A stretch of DNA of 60,676 nt from JACKPD01 sp034003145 (GTDB lineage: Bacteria; Spirochaetota; Spirochaetia; CADAEX01). The stretch spans positions 1 to 60,676 of the forward strand of contig JAVEZE010000001.1 in assembly GCA_034003145.1 (NCBI GenBank). The letters run 5' to 3'. The notes beneath the pieces were generated by a model, which saw only the letters and a list, made by a program, of their open reading frames with translations, made no database searches and had not been told where the DNA came from. Shown in pieces: positions 25,418 through 33,970 of the stretch. The position numbers and the translations under genes are program-made. Each line of letters opens with the position of its first letter. Position 1 is the stretch's first letter.

Positions 25418-26110
25418 TTATTCTCCTTCAATTATAATCTTGAACTCGTTTTCAACATCCACTATGTGATCATACATGTATGAAAAAGCCAGATGTTCAT
25501 CCCCAATGCTGATTGCCTTGAAAATCTTTTCATGAAAATCAAGTGATTTAGGCATTATATTGCTATACCTTTCAATCAGGACTACTGCCTGATTTTTCTT
25601 CATAAGATCCTTGAAGCTTTTAATAAAAGTCTCAAGAATTGTATTGCCTGAAGCTTCAAAAACAAGATCATGAAAACGGCTGTCATGAAGTATGAAATCA
25701 TCAACATTTCCTGCGCCGTTTTTCATCTCATCAAGCTCAAGCTCAAGCTTCTCAACCAAATCTTTATCAGCGCGCCTGGCGGCAAACCCTGCCAATGCCG
25801 GCTCTATAACTTTCCTTACTTCAATAATTTCAATTATATCCCTGTATTCATCAAGTTTGATTTCTACATCAGGTTTTAACTTTCCTTCTGTTACAAAGGT
25901 CCCGTTCCTTTTCCTTTCAACAAGTCCCATATGTATCAGAACTTTAAGTGCTTCACGCACAGTTCCCCGTCCGACACCCATGCTTTCTGCGAGTGACTCC
26001 TCCGCAGGCAGCCTTTGCCCTGTTTTAAGTCTTCTGCTTAAAATTTCGTTTTTGAGATATTCAACAATCTCTTCTGACATACTCACGCGGTCAATTTTTT
26101 TAAAATCCAT
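25418..26110 (-). CDS. FadR-type GntR-family transcriptional regulator
   Basis: 230 aa from the ATG at 26110, eight nt after AGGTG; a GTG three codons earlier is in frame. The N-terminal winged helix (about residues 10-75) reads SEEIVEYLKNEILSRRLKTG and GVGRGTVREALKVLIHMGLV. The C-terminal FCD ligand domain has the metal-binding pattern DSRFHDLVFEASGN. Regulators of this type usually repress sugar-acid or amino-acid catabolism and are released by an intermediate. It heads its operon and has a matching TNGTNNNACNA operator at its own start site. Confidence 0.92.
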   Translation of the reverse strand: MDFKKIDRVSMSEEIVEYLKNEILSRRLKTGQRLPAEESLAESMGVGRGTVREALKVLIHMGLVERKRNGTFVTEGKLKPDVEIKLDEYRDIIEIIEVRKVIEPALAGFAARRADKDLVEKLELELDEMKNGAGNVDDFILHDSRFHDLVFEASGNTILETFIKSFKDLMKKNQAVVLIERYSNIMPKSLDFHEKIFKAISIGDEHLAFSYMYDHIVDVENEFKIIIEGE

Positions 26111-26138
26111 ACCTGTCACCTTTTTTAAAAATTATGCT

Positions 26139-26182
26139 TTGTATGACAATACTACTGTACCATCATTTTACCTAATTGTCAA
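26139..26182 (-). promoter_or_regulatory. Promoter and operator of GntR-led catabolic operon
   Basis: Minus-strand TTGACA (26182-26177), 17-bp spacer, TACAGT (26159-26154). Four nt beyond the -10 is TTGTATGACAA (26139-26149), an exact match to the FadR-subfamily operator TNGTNNNACNA, covering the expected transcription start. Autorepression is the natural reading. Confidence 0.75.
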
Positions 26183-26211
26183 GCTGAATACAACATTCTC
26201 CCTGCCTGTTC

Positions 26212-27252
26212 TCAAAGTTCTTTAAAAACTATCCTGCCGTAGATGCTGTCAAGCATAGAACCGTCAAAAACCTTATTTAAGGAAGACATTTCCATCTCAG
26301 ATGAGACAATCGGCTTCAGTGTACCGTTTTTAACATAATTTATCAGCTCAATTAATTCCTGTTTTGTACCAAGCCGGGAGCCTATAATTTCCCATTCATT
26401 GTAATGCATACCCAGGGCATCAAGCGGAACAGGCTTAAGAGGATCATACCCCATCAGAACAAGCTTGCCTCCCTTTTTCAGGCTTTTAAGCGCCCAGGGA
26501 AATGTCACTGCTGTACCTACTCCGTCAAGAACAACATCAGCGCCAAAACCTTCAGTCCATTCCCTGATTGCAGAAACAGGGTCCTGAGATTCCGGGTTAA
26601 ATACAACATCAGCCCCAAACCTCGTTGCTTCAGCCAGTGATTTATCCCTGATGTCAGCACCGGCAACTTCCGCACCAAGCATCTTGCCAAGCAAAACAGC
26701 ATGAAGGCCGAGTCCTCCAAGTCCGATGACAAGAACTTTTACGCCACTTTTTACTTTTCCAAGCGCTTTTAAGGCATGGTAAGGGGTAAGGACTGCATCA
26801 GGAAGGACAGCCATCTCTGCCCATAAGACCTTATGGTCATCAACAGGGCAGAAATTATATGCAGGGATTGCTATATATTCAGCAAATGCCCCGTCAAGCT
26901 CAAACCCTGTCCTTTTTATCTCAAAACAGATGTTCTCTCTTCCTGTTCTGCAAAGCCCGCAGTCCCTGCATGGTATGTAGTGATATACTATCCCCCTGTC
27001 ACCAGGTTTTAATCTTTTAACATTCTTTCCTGTCTCAACTATTTCCCCTGCCCCTTCATGTCCGGGGATATGGGGAAGCTTGATTATTCCGTCAAGTTTA
27101 CCGGTATATATTTTCATGTCTGTTCCGCAGATTCCTGCAGCTTTTACCCTTACAAGAACATCATCATCGCCGACCGGCGGCAGTGGAACATCTTTTAATA
27201 CCAGGGGGCTGTTATACTTTTCAAGAACCCAGGCTTTCATTGTATTTTTCAT
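26212..27252 (-). CDS. Zinc-dependent medium-chain alcohol dehydrogenase
   Basis: 346 aa from the ATG at 27252, seven nt after GAGG; an in-frame TTG lies four codons upstream. The catalytic zinc motif is GICGTDM with PGHEGAGEIVE, the structural zinc loop CRDCGLCRTGRENIC, and the dinucleotide motif VLVIGLGGLGLHAV. It resembles the alcohol/propanol-preferring branch rather than the paralogue pair at 24.3 and 41.5 kb. It is the last gene of the Liv-type transporter operon, 18 nt after the permease gene, so it likely performs the first oxidation of the imported compound. Confidence 0.9.
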   Translation of the reverse strand: MKNTMKAWVLEKYNSPLVLKDVPLPPVGDDDVLVRVKAAGICGTDMKIYTGKLDGIIKLPHIPGHEGAGEIVETGKNVKRLKPGDRGIVYHYIPCRDCGLCRTGRENICFEIKRTGFELDGAFAEYIAIPAYNFCPVDDHKVLWAEMAVLPDAVLTPYHALKALGKVKSGVKVLVIGLGGLGLHAVLLGKMLGAEVAGADIRDKSLAEATRFGADVVFNPESQDPVSAIREWTEGFGADVVLDGVGTAVTFPWALKSLKKGGKLVLMGYDPLKPVPLDALGMHYNEWEIIGSRLGTKQELIELINYVKNGTLKPIVSSEMEMSSLNKVFDGSMLDSIYGRIVFKEL

Positions 27253-27270
27253 TTTCAACCTCAATTTTCT

Positions 27271-28146
27271 TTAATCGTTGAATCCGAACGCTGTTCCCTT
27301 AACCCCGTAAAGACCGGTTGGTTTTATAAGGATAGTGATAAACATAACGATAAATGGGCCTACAAATGCAAGAGGAGCCCAGATTGTCCCTCCGACATTT
27401 ATAACCTGCCCCAGGACAAGGGAGGCGACCATTGTTCCCTTAATACTTCCCAGGCCGCCCAGTATTACGGTAATGAATGCGAATAAAAGCATATCAAACC
27501 CCATATAAGGTCCGACCATCACAAGAGGCGCGTTAAGCGCTCCCCCAAGCCCGGCAAAAGCGCTTGCGATTACAAATGTGGTTGTGAATATCCTGTTGAT
27601 ATTAACCCCAAGCCCTTCTACGTTTTCCCTGTTTTCAATTCCTGCCCGCAGAGCTTTGCCGGTAATTGTTTTGTTCATTAAAATCTGTATAAAAAGATAT
27701 GCGGCTGCAGCAATAACAATAATGATAAGCCTGTAAAGCGGTATCTGAATATTCATCAGCCGTACTATTGTTGAAATCGGAGATGCAACAGGTTTTGGGT
27801 CAAGGCCGTAGATAAACTGGATAACGCCGATACCTATCATGAATACACTGAAAGTCACAACCATCGTAAACATCATGTTCCTGTGATAAACTTTTCTTAA
27901 AAGGGTTGTTTCGACAATGAATCCAAGCAGCCCTCCTATAAGCGCTGCTCCTACCGCTCCAAGGAGAAAGCTTCCGGTTAAAGTTACTATCGTATATGTA
28001 ATATATGCGCCGAATGAATAGTAAAGCATTGCTTCCATGTTAACTATTCTCATAAGTCCGTAACCGATTGATAATGCAAGTGATATCAGAAATAATATTC
28101 CGCTTGTACTTAATCCGTATATAATTGCTGTAAACCAGGTTTCCAT
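27271..28146 (-). CDS. livH: Liv-type ABC transporter permease LivH
   Basis: 291 aa polytopic membrane protein with the LivH family pattern: an N-terminal STSGILFLISLALSIGYGLMRIVN, the middle segment GKALRAGIENRENVEGLGVN, and FAFITVILGGLGSIKGT near the C-terminus. It forms the channel with LivM. The substrate family includes branched-chain amino acids, amides, urea and aromatic or short carboxylic acids. Gene order in the operon is binding protein, binding protein, cupin, LivG, LivF, LivM, LivH, alcohol dehydrogenase. Confidence 0.9.
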   Translation of the reverse strand: METWFTAIIYGLSTSGILFLISLALSIGYGLMRIVNMEAMLYYSFGAYITYTIVTLTGSFLLGAVGAALIGGLLGFIVETTLLRKVYHRNMMFTMVVTFSVFMIGIGVIQFIYGLDPKPVASPISTIVRLMNIQIPLYRLIIIVIAAAAYLFIQILMNKTITGKALRAGIENRENVEGLGVNINRIFTTTFVIASAFAGLGGALNAPLVMVGPYMGFDMLLFAFITVILGGLGSIKGTMVASLVLGQVINVGGTIWAPLAFVGPFIVMFITILIKPTGLYGVKGTAFGFND

Positions 28147-28164
28147 AATTTTCCTCTTGATATT

Positions 28165-29154
28165 TTATTTTTCTGCTGTCTTGATACTTTCTTTTTTGTA
28201 TTTTTTGGATAAATCAAAGATAAAGCTGCCGGTATCCTGAATCAGGCCCCATAGCCCCCTGTTGAATTTAAAAAGGACAACAAGCGTCATAATGCCTACA
28301 ACAAATTCCCATCTTGAAAGCCAGCTGCTCACAAAGTCTTTCATCCCGAGGAAACCAAGCGCTCCGAAAAAAGGGCCGTAAACTGTCCCGATACCGCCGA
28401 TCAACGTAGCCAGCAGAACCTCAATCGCTCTTGAATTTTCCCCGAGACTGGGATTGACAAACCCGAAATTGACAGCATAAAGCGATCCTGCAATTGTTGA
28501 GAATACTACAGAAATAGTATAGGCGAGCCATCTGATCCTGAAAACATTGTAGCCGAGAAACCTCATTTTCCGCGGATTGGAGTTTGAGGCCTTGAGTATA
28601 GATCCTAGCGCTGATTTGTCCATTTTCCGGTAAATATATAATGCGGCCAGAAGGACAAACATTATAAAAAAGAAATAATTCTGCGGCAGCCTTATGTCAA
28701 GGAAAGGTGTCTTTGCCATATTGCTTCTGTACCACAGTCCGTCATTTCCGTTTGTAATATCGATAAGAAGCCTCTCAAACATGAATACTCCGATCGCGCA
28801 AAGAGAGGCGTTGATAAGGGTAAAATAACTCCCCTTAAGCCGCATCAGGCTGGGGCCAAGTATCAAAGAAAGCAGGAGGCCGACCAGAACGGCAAATAAC
28901 ATTGCGACAAAAACATTCCCGCCGAGATATGCCAGGTAAAGGGCTGCTGCATATGCCCCGCAGCTTAAATAGAACGGCTGGCCGAATGAGGTATATCCCA
29001 TATATCCCATAAGGATATTGTTGCCCATTACAAAAATTGTATATATCGATATTTCAGTAAAAAAGGTTATCTTGTTGGGAAACAGATAACGGCTTATCAA
29101 AAGACCGATAATAATAAAAACCGGTCCGAATATTTCAAGTTTCTTAAGTTTCAT
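28165..29154 (-). CDS. livM: Liv-type ABC transporter permease LivM
   Basis: 329 aa membrane protein. The LivM markers are an early GYMGYTSFGQPFYLSCGAYAAA segment, the loop LGSILKASNSNPRKMRFLGYNVFR, and the C-terminal LIGGIGTVYGPFFGALGF. The C-terminal cytoplasmic tail is lysine-rich. It pairs with LivH. GGAGC ribosome site ahead of the ATG; 17 nt after livF and 18 nt before livH. Confidence 0.9.
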   Translation of the reverse strand: MKLKKLEIFGPVFIIIGLLISRYLFPNKITFFTEISIYTIFVMGNNILMGYMGYTSFGQPFYLSCGAYAAALYLAYLGGNVFVAMLFAVLVGLLLSLILGPSLMRLKGSYFTLINASLCAIGVFMFERLLIDITNGNDGLWYRSNMAKTPFLDIRLPQNYFFFIMFVLLAALYIYRKMDKSALGSILKASNSNPRKMRFLGYNVFRIRWLAYTISVVFSTIAGSLYAVNFGFVNPSLGENSRAIEVLLATLIGGIGTVYGPFFGALGFLGMKDFVSSWLSRWEFVVGIMTLVVLFKFNRGLWGLIQDTGSFIFDLSKKYKKESIKTAEK

Positions 29155-29171
29155 AGAAGCTCCTGTAACCT

Positions 29172-29867
29172 TTATAAATATTGCTCAAAGCATAAATTAC
29201 CAATATCTTCCCTGCTGATAATTTCATTGACAACCTTGCCTTCTTTCATGCAGTAAACCCTGTCGGCGATTTCCGCTATCAGGGGAAGGTTCTGTTCCAC
29301 TATAAACAATGTCGTGGTTTTACTAAGTTTTTTAAAAATTGCAGCCAGGTCCTTGATTACATGGGGAGCAAGCCCTTCAGTCGGCTCATCCAGCATGACA
29401 AGGCTGGGCTTTCCTATCATGGCCATAGCGATAAGAAGCATCTGTTTTTCACCGCCGCTTAAGTTCCCTGCCTTCCTGTCAATCAGCTCCCTGAGCTTCG
29501 GAAACATTCCAAGAACAGGTTCCCAGTCATAATCTTTTGTCGCATAACTGCTTAACTCGAGGTTTTCTTTTACGGTAAGATCTCCGAAAACCTGCTTATC
29601 CTGATGGATATATTTAAGCCCTGATCTTGCAGTCTTGTAGGCCCCTGTTTTATTTATGTTATTACCCTTGAATTCTATATTTCCCTCCGCGGGGGAAAGA
29701 AAGCCGGCAATTGTCCTGAAAAGGGTAGTTTTTCCCGCTCCGTTTCTGCCTACAAGAAATACAACCTCGCCGGCATTCACATTAACAGAAACATCAAAAA
29801 GCACAGCAAGTTTTCCGTAACAGACATTCAGATTGTCAACTTTCAAAAGTTTACTTTCCTGATTCAT
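29172..29867 (-). CDS. livF: Liv-type ABC transporter ATPase LivF
   Basis: 231 aa. Walker A is GRNGAGKTT, signature LSGGEKQM, Walker B MLDEPTEGLAPHV, and H-loop VEQNLPL. DEPTEGLAP is the usual distinction of LivF from LivG. It acts as a heterodimer with LivG at the cytoplasmic face. It lies 35 nt downstream of livG. Confidence 0.93.
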   Translation of the reverse strand: MNQESKLLKVDNLNVCYGKLAVLFDVSVNVNAGEVVFLVGRNGAGKTTLFRTIAGFLSPAEGNIEFKGNNINKTGAYKTARSGLKYIHQDKQVFGDLTVKENLELSSYATKDYDWEPVLGMFPKLRELIDRKAGNLSGGEKQMLLIAMAMIGKPSLVMLDEPTEGLAPHVIKDLAAIFKKLSKTTTLFIVEQNLPLIAEIADRVYCMKEGKVVNEIISREDIGNLCFEQYL

Positions 29868-29902
29868 TTACTTCTCCGTATTTTATAAAAAATATTGAAA
29901 AA

Positions 29903-30664
29903 TCATTCTTCGATTTTCCAATAGGATTTTCGAACAACAGGATTATTAAGTGTTTCCTCACACGGCCCTGATGCTATCATTTTCCCCTCATGCATTACGC
30001 ACAGGGTATCAACAATCTCTGTCAGCTTTGAAAGCTTGTGCTCAACAATAATTATTGTCTTTTTATGCAGCTGCTTTTTTAATATTTCAATTATCTCGTC
30101 AATTTCATGATCGCTTATTCCTGCAAACGGTTCATCAAGAATAAAAACATGGGGATCGGAAATCCAGGCCATGGCAATTTCAAGCCTTTTCTGACTGCCC
30201 AGTGAGAGATTACCGACAATCTGACTGCTTTCTTTTTCAAGGCTGAATACCCTGAGCGCCTCTTCAACTTTCTCTGTAATCTTATTGTGTTTTTTGAAAT
30301 TTGTATTGTAAAGATTCAGAGGCATGGATTTGTTTTCCATTTTTCTGTAAATCGATAACGCGAGATTTTCAAAAGCAGTTATATTATCAAAAACATGAAC
30401 CAGCTGGAATGTTCTGACTATACCCTTTGCTACCCTCTTTTCGCTTTTCATCGAAGTTATATCCTCGCCCTGAAAAAAAACGCGTCCTTCTTCCGGAATA
30501 TATTCACCTGTCAATATGTTTATAAATGTTGTTTTACCGGCGCCGTTAGGCCCGAATATTCCGACAGCATCGTTTTCTTTTATGCTGAAATCAACATTAT
30601 CAACTGCTTTGAATAATCCGAATATTTTTGATACATTTTTTGTCTCAAATATGGCTTCGCTCAT
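29903..30664 (-). CDS. livG: Liv-type ABC transporter ATPase LivG
   Basis: 253 aa. Walker A is GPNGAGKTT, followed by INILTGEYIPEEG; RTFQLVHVF is the LivG Q-loop. The signature is shifted to LSLGSQKR, where LSGGQ is usual, then LDEPFAGISDHEIDE and VEHKLSKL. The altered signature Ser-Leu-Gly is unusual but the other motifs are intact. GGGAG ribosome site. It follows the cupin gene by 107 nt. Confidence 0.9.
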   Translation of the reverse strand: MSEAIFETKNVSKIFGLFKAVDNVDFSIKENDAVGIFGPNGAGKTTFINILTGEYIPEEGRVFFQGEDITSMKSEKRVAKGIVRTFQLVHVFDNITAFENLALSIYRKMENKSMPLNLYNTNFKKHNKITEKVEEALRVFSLEKESSQIVGNLSLGSQKRLEIAMAWISDPHVFILDEPFAGISDHEIDEIIEILKKQLHKKTIIIVEHKLSKLTEIVDTLCVMHEGKMIASGPCEETLNNPVVRKSYWKIEE

Positions 30665-30771
30665 TTTTTACTCCCGATATTAAAATACCGCATCCGCCAG
30701 GGATGCATGATGCATTAATTAGCATTTTTTTGAGATCAGATGCTTTATTACCTTGGGATCATCGCTTTCAT

Positions 30772-31149
30772 TTATTTTTTAGCAGGCATATAAGGCATAG
30801 CCGGCGCGAACACATTGTAAAGCTTGACAGTTTTTTTGATGTTTTTTATGGTATGTTTTGTGTTAGGCGGAACCATAACAACCATTCCCGCTTCAAGGGG
30901 AAACTCACCTTCTCCCTCGATAAACATTGTTGCCTCCCCCTCAAGGACATGAATAAGGTCAGGCTGGTCGCGGTGAACATGCTCAGGCAAAGAGAGCCCT
31001 TCCCTGAGTTCTATCAGCATAACAGTAATCGGTGTTCCGTCTTTTTCCCTGGAATATATCCATTTAATTTTACTGCCGCCGTCATCCATGAAATGCTCTT
31101 CCCATGGGACATCGCTTATTTTTTTCTTTACTTCATATTTTGGTACCAT
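30772..31149 (-). CDS. Small cupin-domain protein
   Basis: 125 aa single-domain cupin. The metal-binding pattern is visible in LSLPEHVHRDQPDLIHVLEGEA with candidate histidine ligands, and in the second box GMVVMVPPNTKHTIKN. It lies inside the Liv-type transporter operon between a binding-protein gene (24 nt upstream) and livG. Such proteins may be sugar or sugar-acid isomerases, or carboxylate-binding sensors. The function cannot be assigned. AGGAGAAGG ribosome site. Confidence 0.85.
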   Translation of the reverse strand: MVPKYEVKKKISDVPWEEHFMDDGGSKIKWIYSREKDGTPITVMLIELREGLSLPEHVHRDQPDLIHVLEGEATMFIEGEGEFPLEAGMVVMVPPNTKHTIKNIKKTVKLYNVFAPAMPYMPAKK

Positions 31150-31173
31150 TTTTTACCCCTTCTCCTATTTGAA

Positions 31174-32418
31174 TTAATATCCCATTACAGAAAGAGGAGG
31201 AAGAACTTCTTCTCCTCCGAATGAGTCGACCACAGTGAATAAATCCCAATTATTTTTCTTTTCAGCAGGGGTTTTCCCCTTTAAAAGAAAAGCGGTATGG
31301 TCATTTATCGGCTGTCTGTCTTTTCTGAAAATGTAGCTCCCTTTTATTGTGTCGATTTTTTTAGTCTCAAATATATTACTAACCTTTTCAGGATCAAATG
31401 TCCCTGCCTCTTCAACTGCCCCGAATATAAGCTTCGCGGCAAGGTATGCCGCAGTTCCCATATTATCCGGCGGCTCATTCCATCTTGCCATGTAGGCATC
31501 CGAGTATTTTTTTACCTTTTCAGCTACTGCCTTGTCTTTGAATCCTGTTAAATCATAATAAAACCACGCAAGCGCATAATGCCCGGCAAGAGCGTTCTCG
31601 GGAATCCCCTTGGCTACTATATTTGCGGTCCAGACATTAAAAATTGTGCTTACATCATAAAACCCAAGGTCATATGCCTGCTTAAGATTTGCTATCGCGT
31701 CTCCGCCGAACATTGTAGTGACAAAAACATCGGGTTTTAACCTGAGCGCCTTGTTTATGACTGCAGAATAATCAACAGTCCCTGCCGGCAGCTCTTCAAC
31801 CGCAACTATTTCTGTACCGTATTGTTTACACGCCGCTTCAAGCCCTTCCTGAATAACTGTACCCCATGAATCAGCTCTCTTCAGCAGAAAAATGGTTTTT
31901 TTACCCAGATTCTTCGCGATAGACTGGCCTGTAATATACCCGATGCTCCACGGTGTAAAAGTGGGAGTGTAGGAACATACAGCAGGATTTCCTGCCATAA
32001 AAGCGTCTTTCGCCGGCACAAAGCCAGGAACATATATAACAGGATTTATTTTTGTCTCTTCATTAAGTGCAGCAGACATGGGATTCCAGATTCCCCCTGT
32101 AAGTGCATCCATTCCCTGGTCCATCATTTCCCTGAATTTTCTCACCCCCACATCAAGCTTTGCCTGATCATCCTCTATCATTGATTCAACAGGAATCTTT
32201 CCCCAGGGCATATCAAGACCGCCGGCTGCGTTTATTTCTTCCACTGCAAGGATAAATGATTTTTTCTGGGTTTCTGCGACACCTGCAAAAGTGCCGCTCA
32301 ATGAAGAAGAAAAACCCATCTTGAAAACTGTGGGGTTTTCCTCTTCCTTCTTTCCTGCTGCGAATAGAACTGATGCGGCGCATATCAAAAGTATGGCAAA
32401 AAATAATTTTTTCTTCAT
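31174..32418 (-). CDS. Liv-type ABC transporter substrate-binding protein (copy 1)
   Basis: 414 aa. The signal peptide is about residues 1-21 (AASVLFAAG), followed by KKEEENP. The type I periplasmic-binding fold shows FKMGFSSSLSGTFAGVAETQKK, EINAAGGLDMPWGKI and DPEKVSNIFE. It is similar along its whole length to the next gene upstream, including the DMPWGK and RADSWG segments, showing tandem duplication. It binds the imported solute in the periplasm. The two copies have diverged in ligand-lining regions, so they may have different preferences. Confidence 0.9.
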   Translation of the reverse strand: MKKKLFFAILLICAASVLFAAGKKEEENPTVFKMGFSSSLSGTFAGVAETQKKSFILAVEEINAAGGLDMPWGKIPVESMIEDDQAKLDVGVRKFREMMDQGMDALTGGIWNPMSAALNEETKINPVIYVPGFVPAKDAFMAGNPAVCSYTPTFTPWSIGYITGQSIAKNLGKKTIFLLKRADSWGTVIQEGLEAACKQYGTEIVAVEELPAGTVDYSAVINKALRLKPDVFVTTMFGGDAIANLKQAYDLGFYDVSTIFNVWTANIVAKGIPENALAGHYALAWFYYDLTGFKDKAVAEKVKKYSDAYMARWNEPPDNMGTAAYLAAKLIFGAVEEAGTFDPEKVSNIFETKKIDTIKGSYIFRKDRQPINDHTAFLLKGKTPAEKKNNWDLFTVVDSFGGEEVLPPLSVMGY

Positions 32419-32460
32419 TTTTAATAAAACTCCTTAAAACCTTTTTCAGGAAATATTTTA

Positions 32461-32494
32461 CAGCCGCAGCCGGATGTGATACCCGGCGCTGCTG
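32461..32494 (-). promoter_or_regulatory. Hairpin between the two Liv-type binding-protein genes
   Basis: An imperfect inverted repeat, CAGCCGCAGCCGG (32461-32473) against CCGGCGCTGCTG (32483-32494), lies in the 115-nt gap. The minus-strand sequence after it is A/T rich without a clean T run. Likely mRNA processing or partial attenuation. Confidence 0.5.
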
Positions 32495-32533
32495 TAATTT
32501 TTTTCTCTGATATCAGTTCCCGGATATCAGAAT

Positions 32534-33796
32534 CTAATAACCGAGTGATTTAAGTGAAGGAAGTGCTGATTCGCCGCCGAAAGATCCTATAACCTTAAAT
32601 ACATCATTGGGATCTTTCATTTCGTCTTTGGATTTCCCTTTTACAATAAACGCCAGGTAATCGCCGACAAGCTGCTGATCTTCCCTGAATTTCATTTTTC
32701 CTTTTACAGTATCAAACGTTGTTTCTTTCATTACTTTTGCTACAGCGACAGGATCAAAAGTTCCTGCTTTCTCTACTGATTCAAATATCATTTTTGCTGC
32801 CATGTATGAAATTGTTCCGTAAGCATCAGGCGGCTCGTTCCACATTTTCATGTGCGCCTCAGTATATGCCTTGGCCTTTTTCTCAAGCTCAGGATTACCA
32901 AAACCTTCCAGGTTGTAATAATAGAAATTAAGAGCGTAAAGCTCTTTAAGCGCGTCTGACGGTATTCCTTTTCCAACAACATTAGTTGTCCAGGTATTGA
33001 ACATTTTTGACTGTTTGTGAAGTCCCATATCATAAGCCTGTTTGAAGATTGCAATTGCATCTCCTCCAAACTGGCATGCCATAAATACGTCAGGTTTGAT
33101 TTCAAGCGCCTTGTTTATGGCTGATGAAAAATCAACTGTGCCGAGCGGATATTCAGCAAATCCTACAACTTCCCCGCCGTGCTCCGCGATTGCGGCTTTT
33201 AGCCCTTCAAATATTGTACTTCCCCATGAATCTGCCCTTGATACAAAAAAGATTTTTTTGGCGCCAAGTTCCTGGATAGCCGAAGCTCCCGCAAGATAAC
33301 CGATACTCCAGGGGGTAAACGCGACAGAAAAAGTTCCCACAGCCGGGTTTCCTTTTCTAAATGAATCAAGAGCTGGAACATTACCGGCAAGATACGGGAG
33401 AGGAGCGATCTTTGTTTCTTCATTTATTGCGGCAGACATCGGGTTCCAGACAGTACCTGTAAGGCCGTTGATACCTGCACCGACTAGCTCCCTGAACCTT
33501 CTGACTCCGACATCAAGTTTAGCCTCATCATCCTTTACCAGGGTCTCTATTTTAACCTTGCCCCATGGCATATCAAGGCCCCCTTTCGCGTTTACTTCCT
33601 CTGCCGCAAGGAGTGTCCCTTTTTTCTGGGTTTCACCTACAGCGGCAAATGATCCGCTTAATGATGTCATAAACCCCATTTTGAACTCGGCAGGTTTCGA
33701 ATCTTCTTTGGCGCCTCCTGCCGAAACACTGAAAACAGAAAACAGTACCATTATCAATGCCATAAGCAGAGATAGCAGTTTAATACTTCTTCTCAT
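32534..33796 (-). CDS. Liv-type ABC transporter substrate-binding protein (copy 2)
   Basis: 420 aa. The signal peptide is about residues 1-26 (SVFSVSAGG), then AKEDSKPAEF. Binding-fold segments match copy 1: FKMGFMTSLSGSFAAVGETQKK, GGLDMPWGKVK and FVSRADSWGSTIFEGLKAA. It is first in the operon and directly follows the regulated promoter, so it should be the most strongly expressed. AGGAG ribosome site. Confidence 0.92.
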   Translation of the reverse strand: MRRSIKLLSLLMALIMVLFSVFSVSAGGAKEDSKPAEFKMGFMTSLSGSFAAVGETQKKGTLLAAEEVNAKGGLDMPWGKVKIETLVKDDEAKLDVGVRRFRELVGAGINGLTGTVWNPMSAAINEETKIAPLPYLAGNVPALDSFRKGNPAVGTFSVAFTPWSIGYLAGASAIQELGAKKIFFVSRADSWGSTIFEGLKAAIAEHGGEVVGFAEYPLGTVDFSSAINKALEIKPDVFMACQFGGDAIAIFKQAYDMGLHKQSKMFNTWTTNVVGKGIPSDALKELYALNFYYYNLEGFGNPELEKKAKAYTEAHMKMWNEPPDAYGTISYMAAKMIFESVEKAGTFDPVAVAKVMKETTFDTVKGKMKFREDQQLVGDYLAFIVKGKSKDEMKDPNDVFKVIGSFGGESALPSLKSLGY

Positions 33797-33822
33797 ATTT
33801 AACTCCTATAAATTATGTTGTA

Positions 33823-33865
33823 TTGTATTACAATATTATTTTAGCACGACGTGGCTGGATGTCAA
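33823..33865 (-). promoter_or_regulatory. Promoter and operator of Liv-type operon
   Basis: Minus-strand TTGACA (33865-33860), 16-bp spacer, TAAAAT (33843-33838). Four nt beyond the -10 is TTGTATTACAA (33823-33833), an exact TNGTNNNACNA match at the same distance from the -10 as in the GntR promoter at 26.15 kb. Confidence 0.75.
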
Positions 33866-33970
33866 GAAAAAATGAAAAAGATCATAATATGAGAAGCGCT
33901 GTTCAGGGTACTGATAATCAGATTAAGGGGAAAAAGTTAACTAAATGAGAATCACCATGATTGAAAGGTA

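Noticed and set aside
32509..32530. Direct repeat GATATCAG in the gap after Liv-type binding protein copy 2
   Set aside because: Eight bases, no partner elsewhere, close to a hairpin; not enough to call a site.
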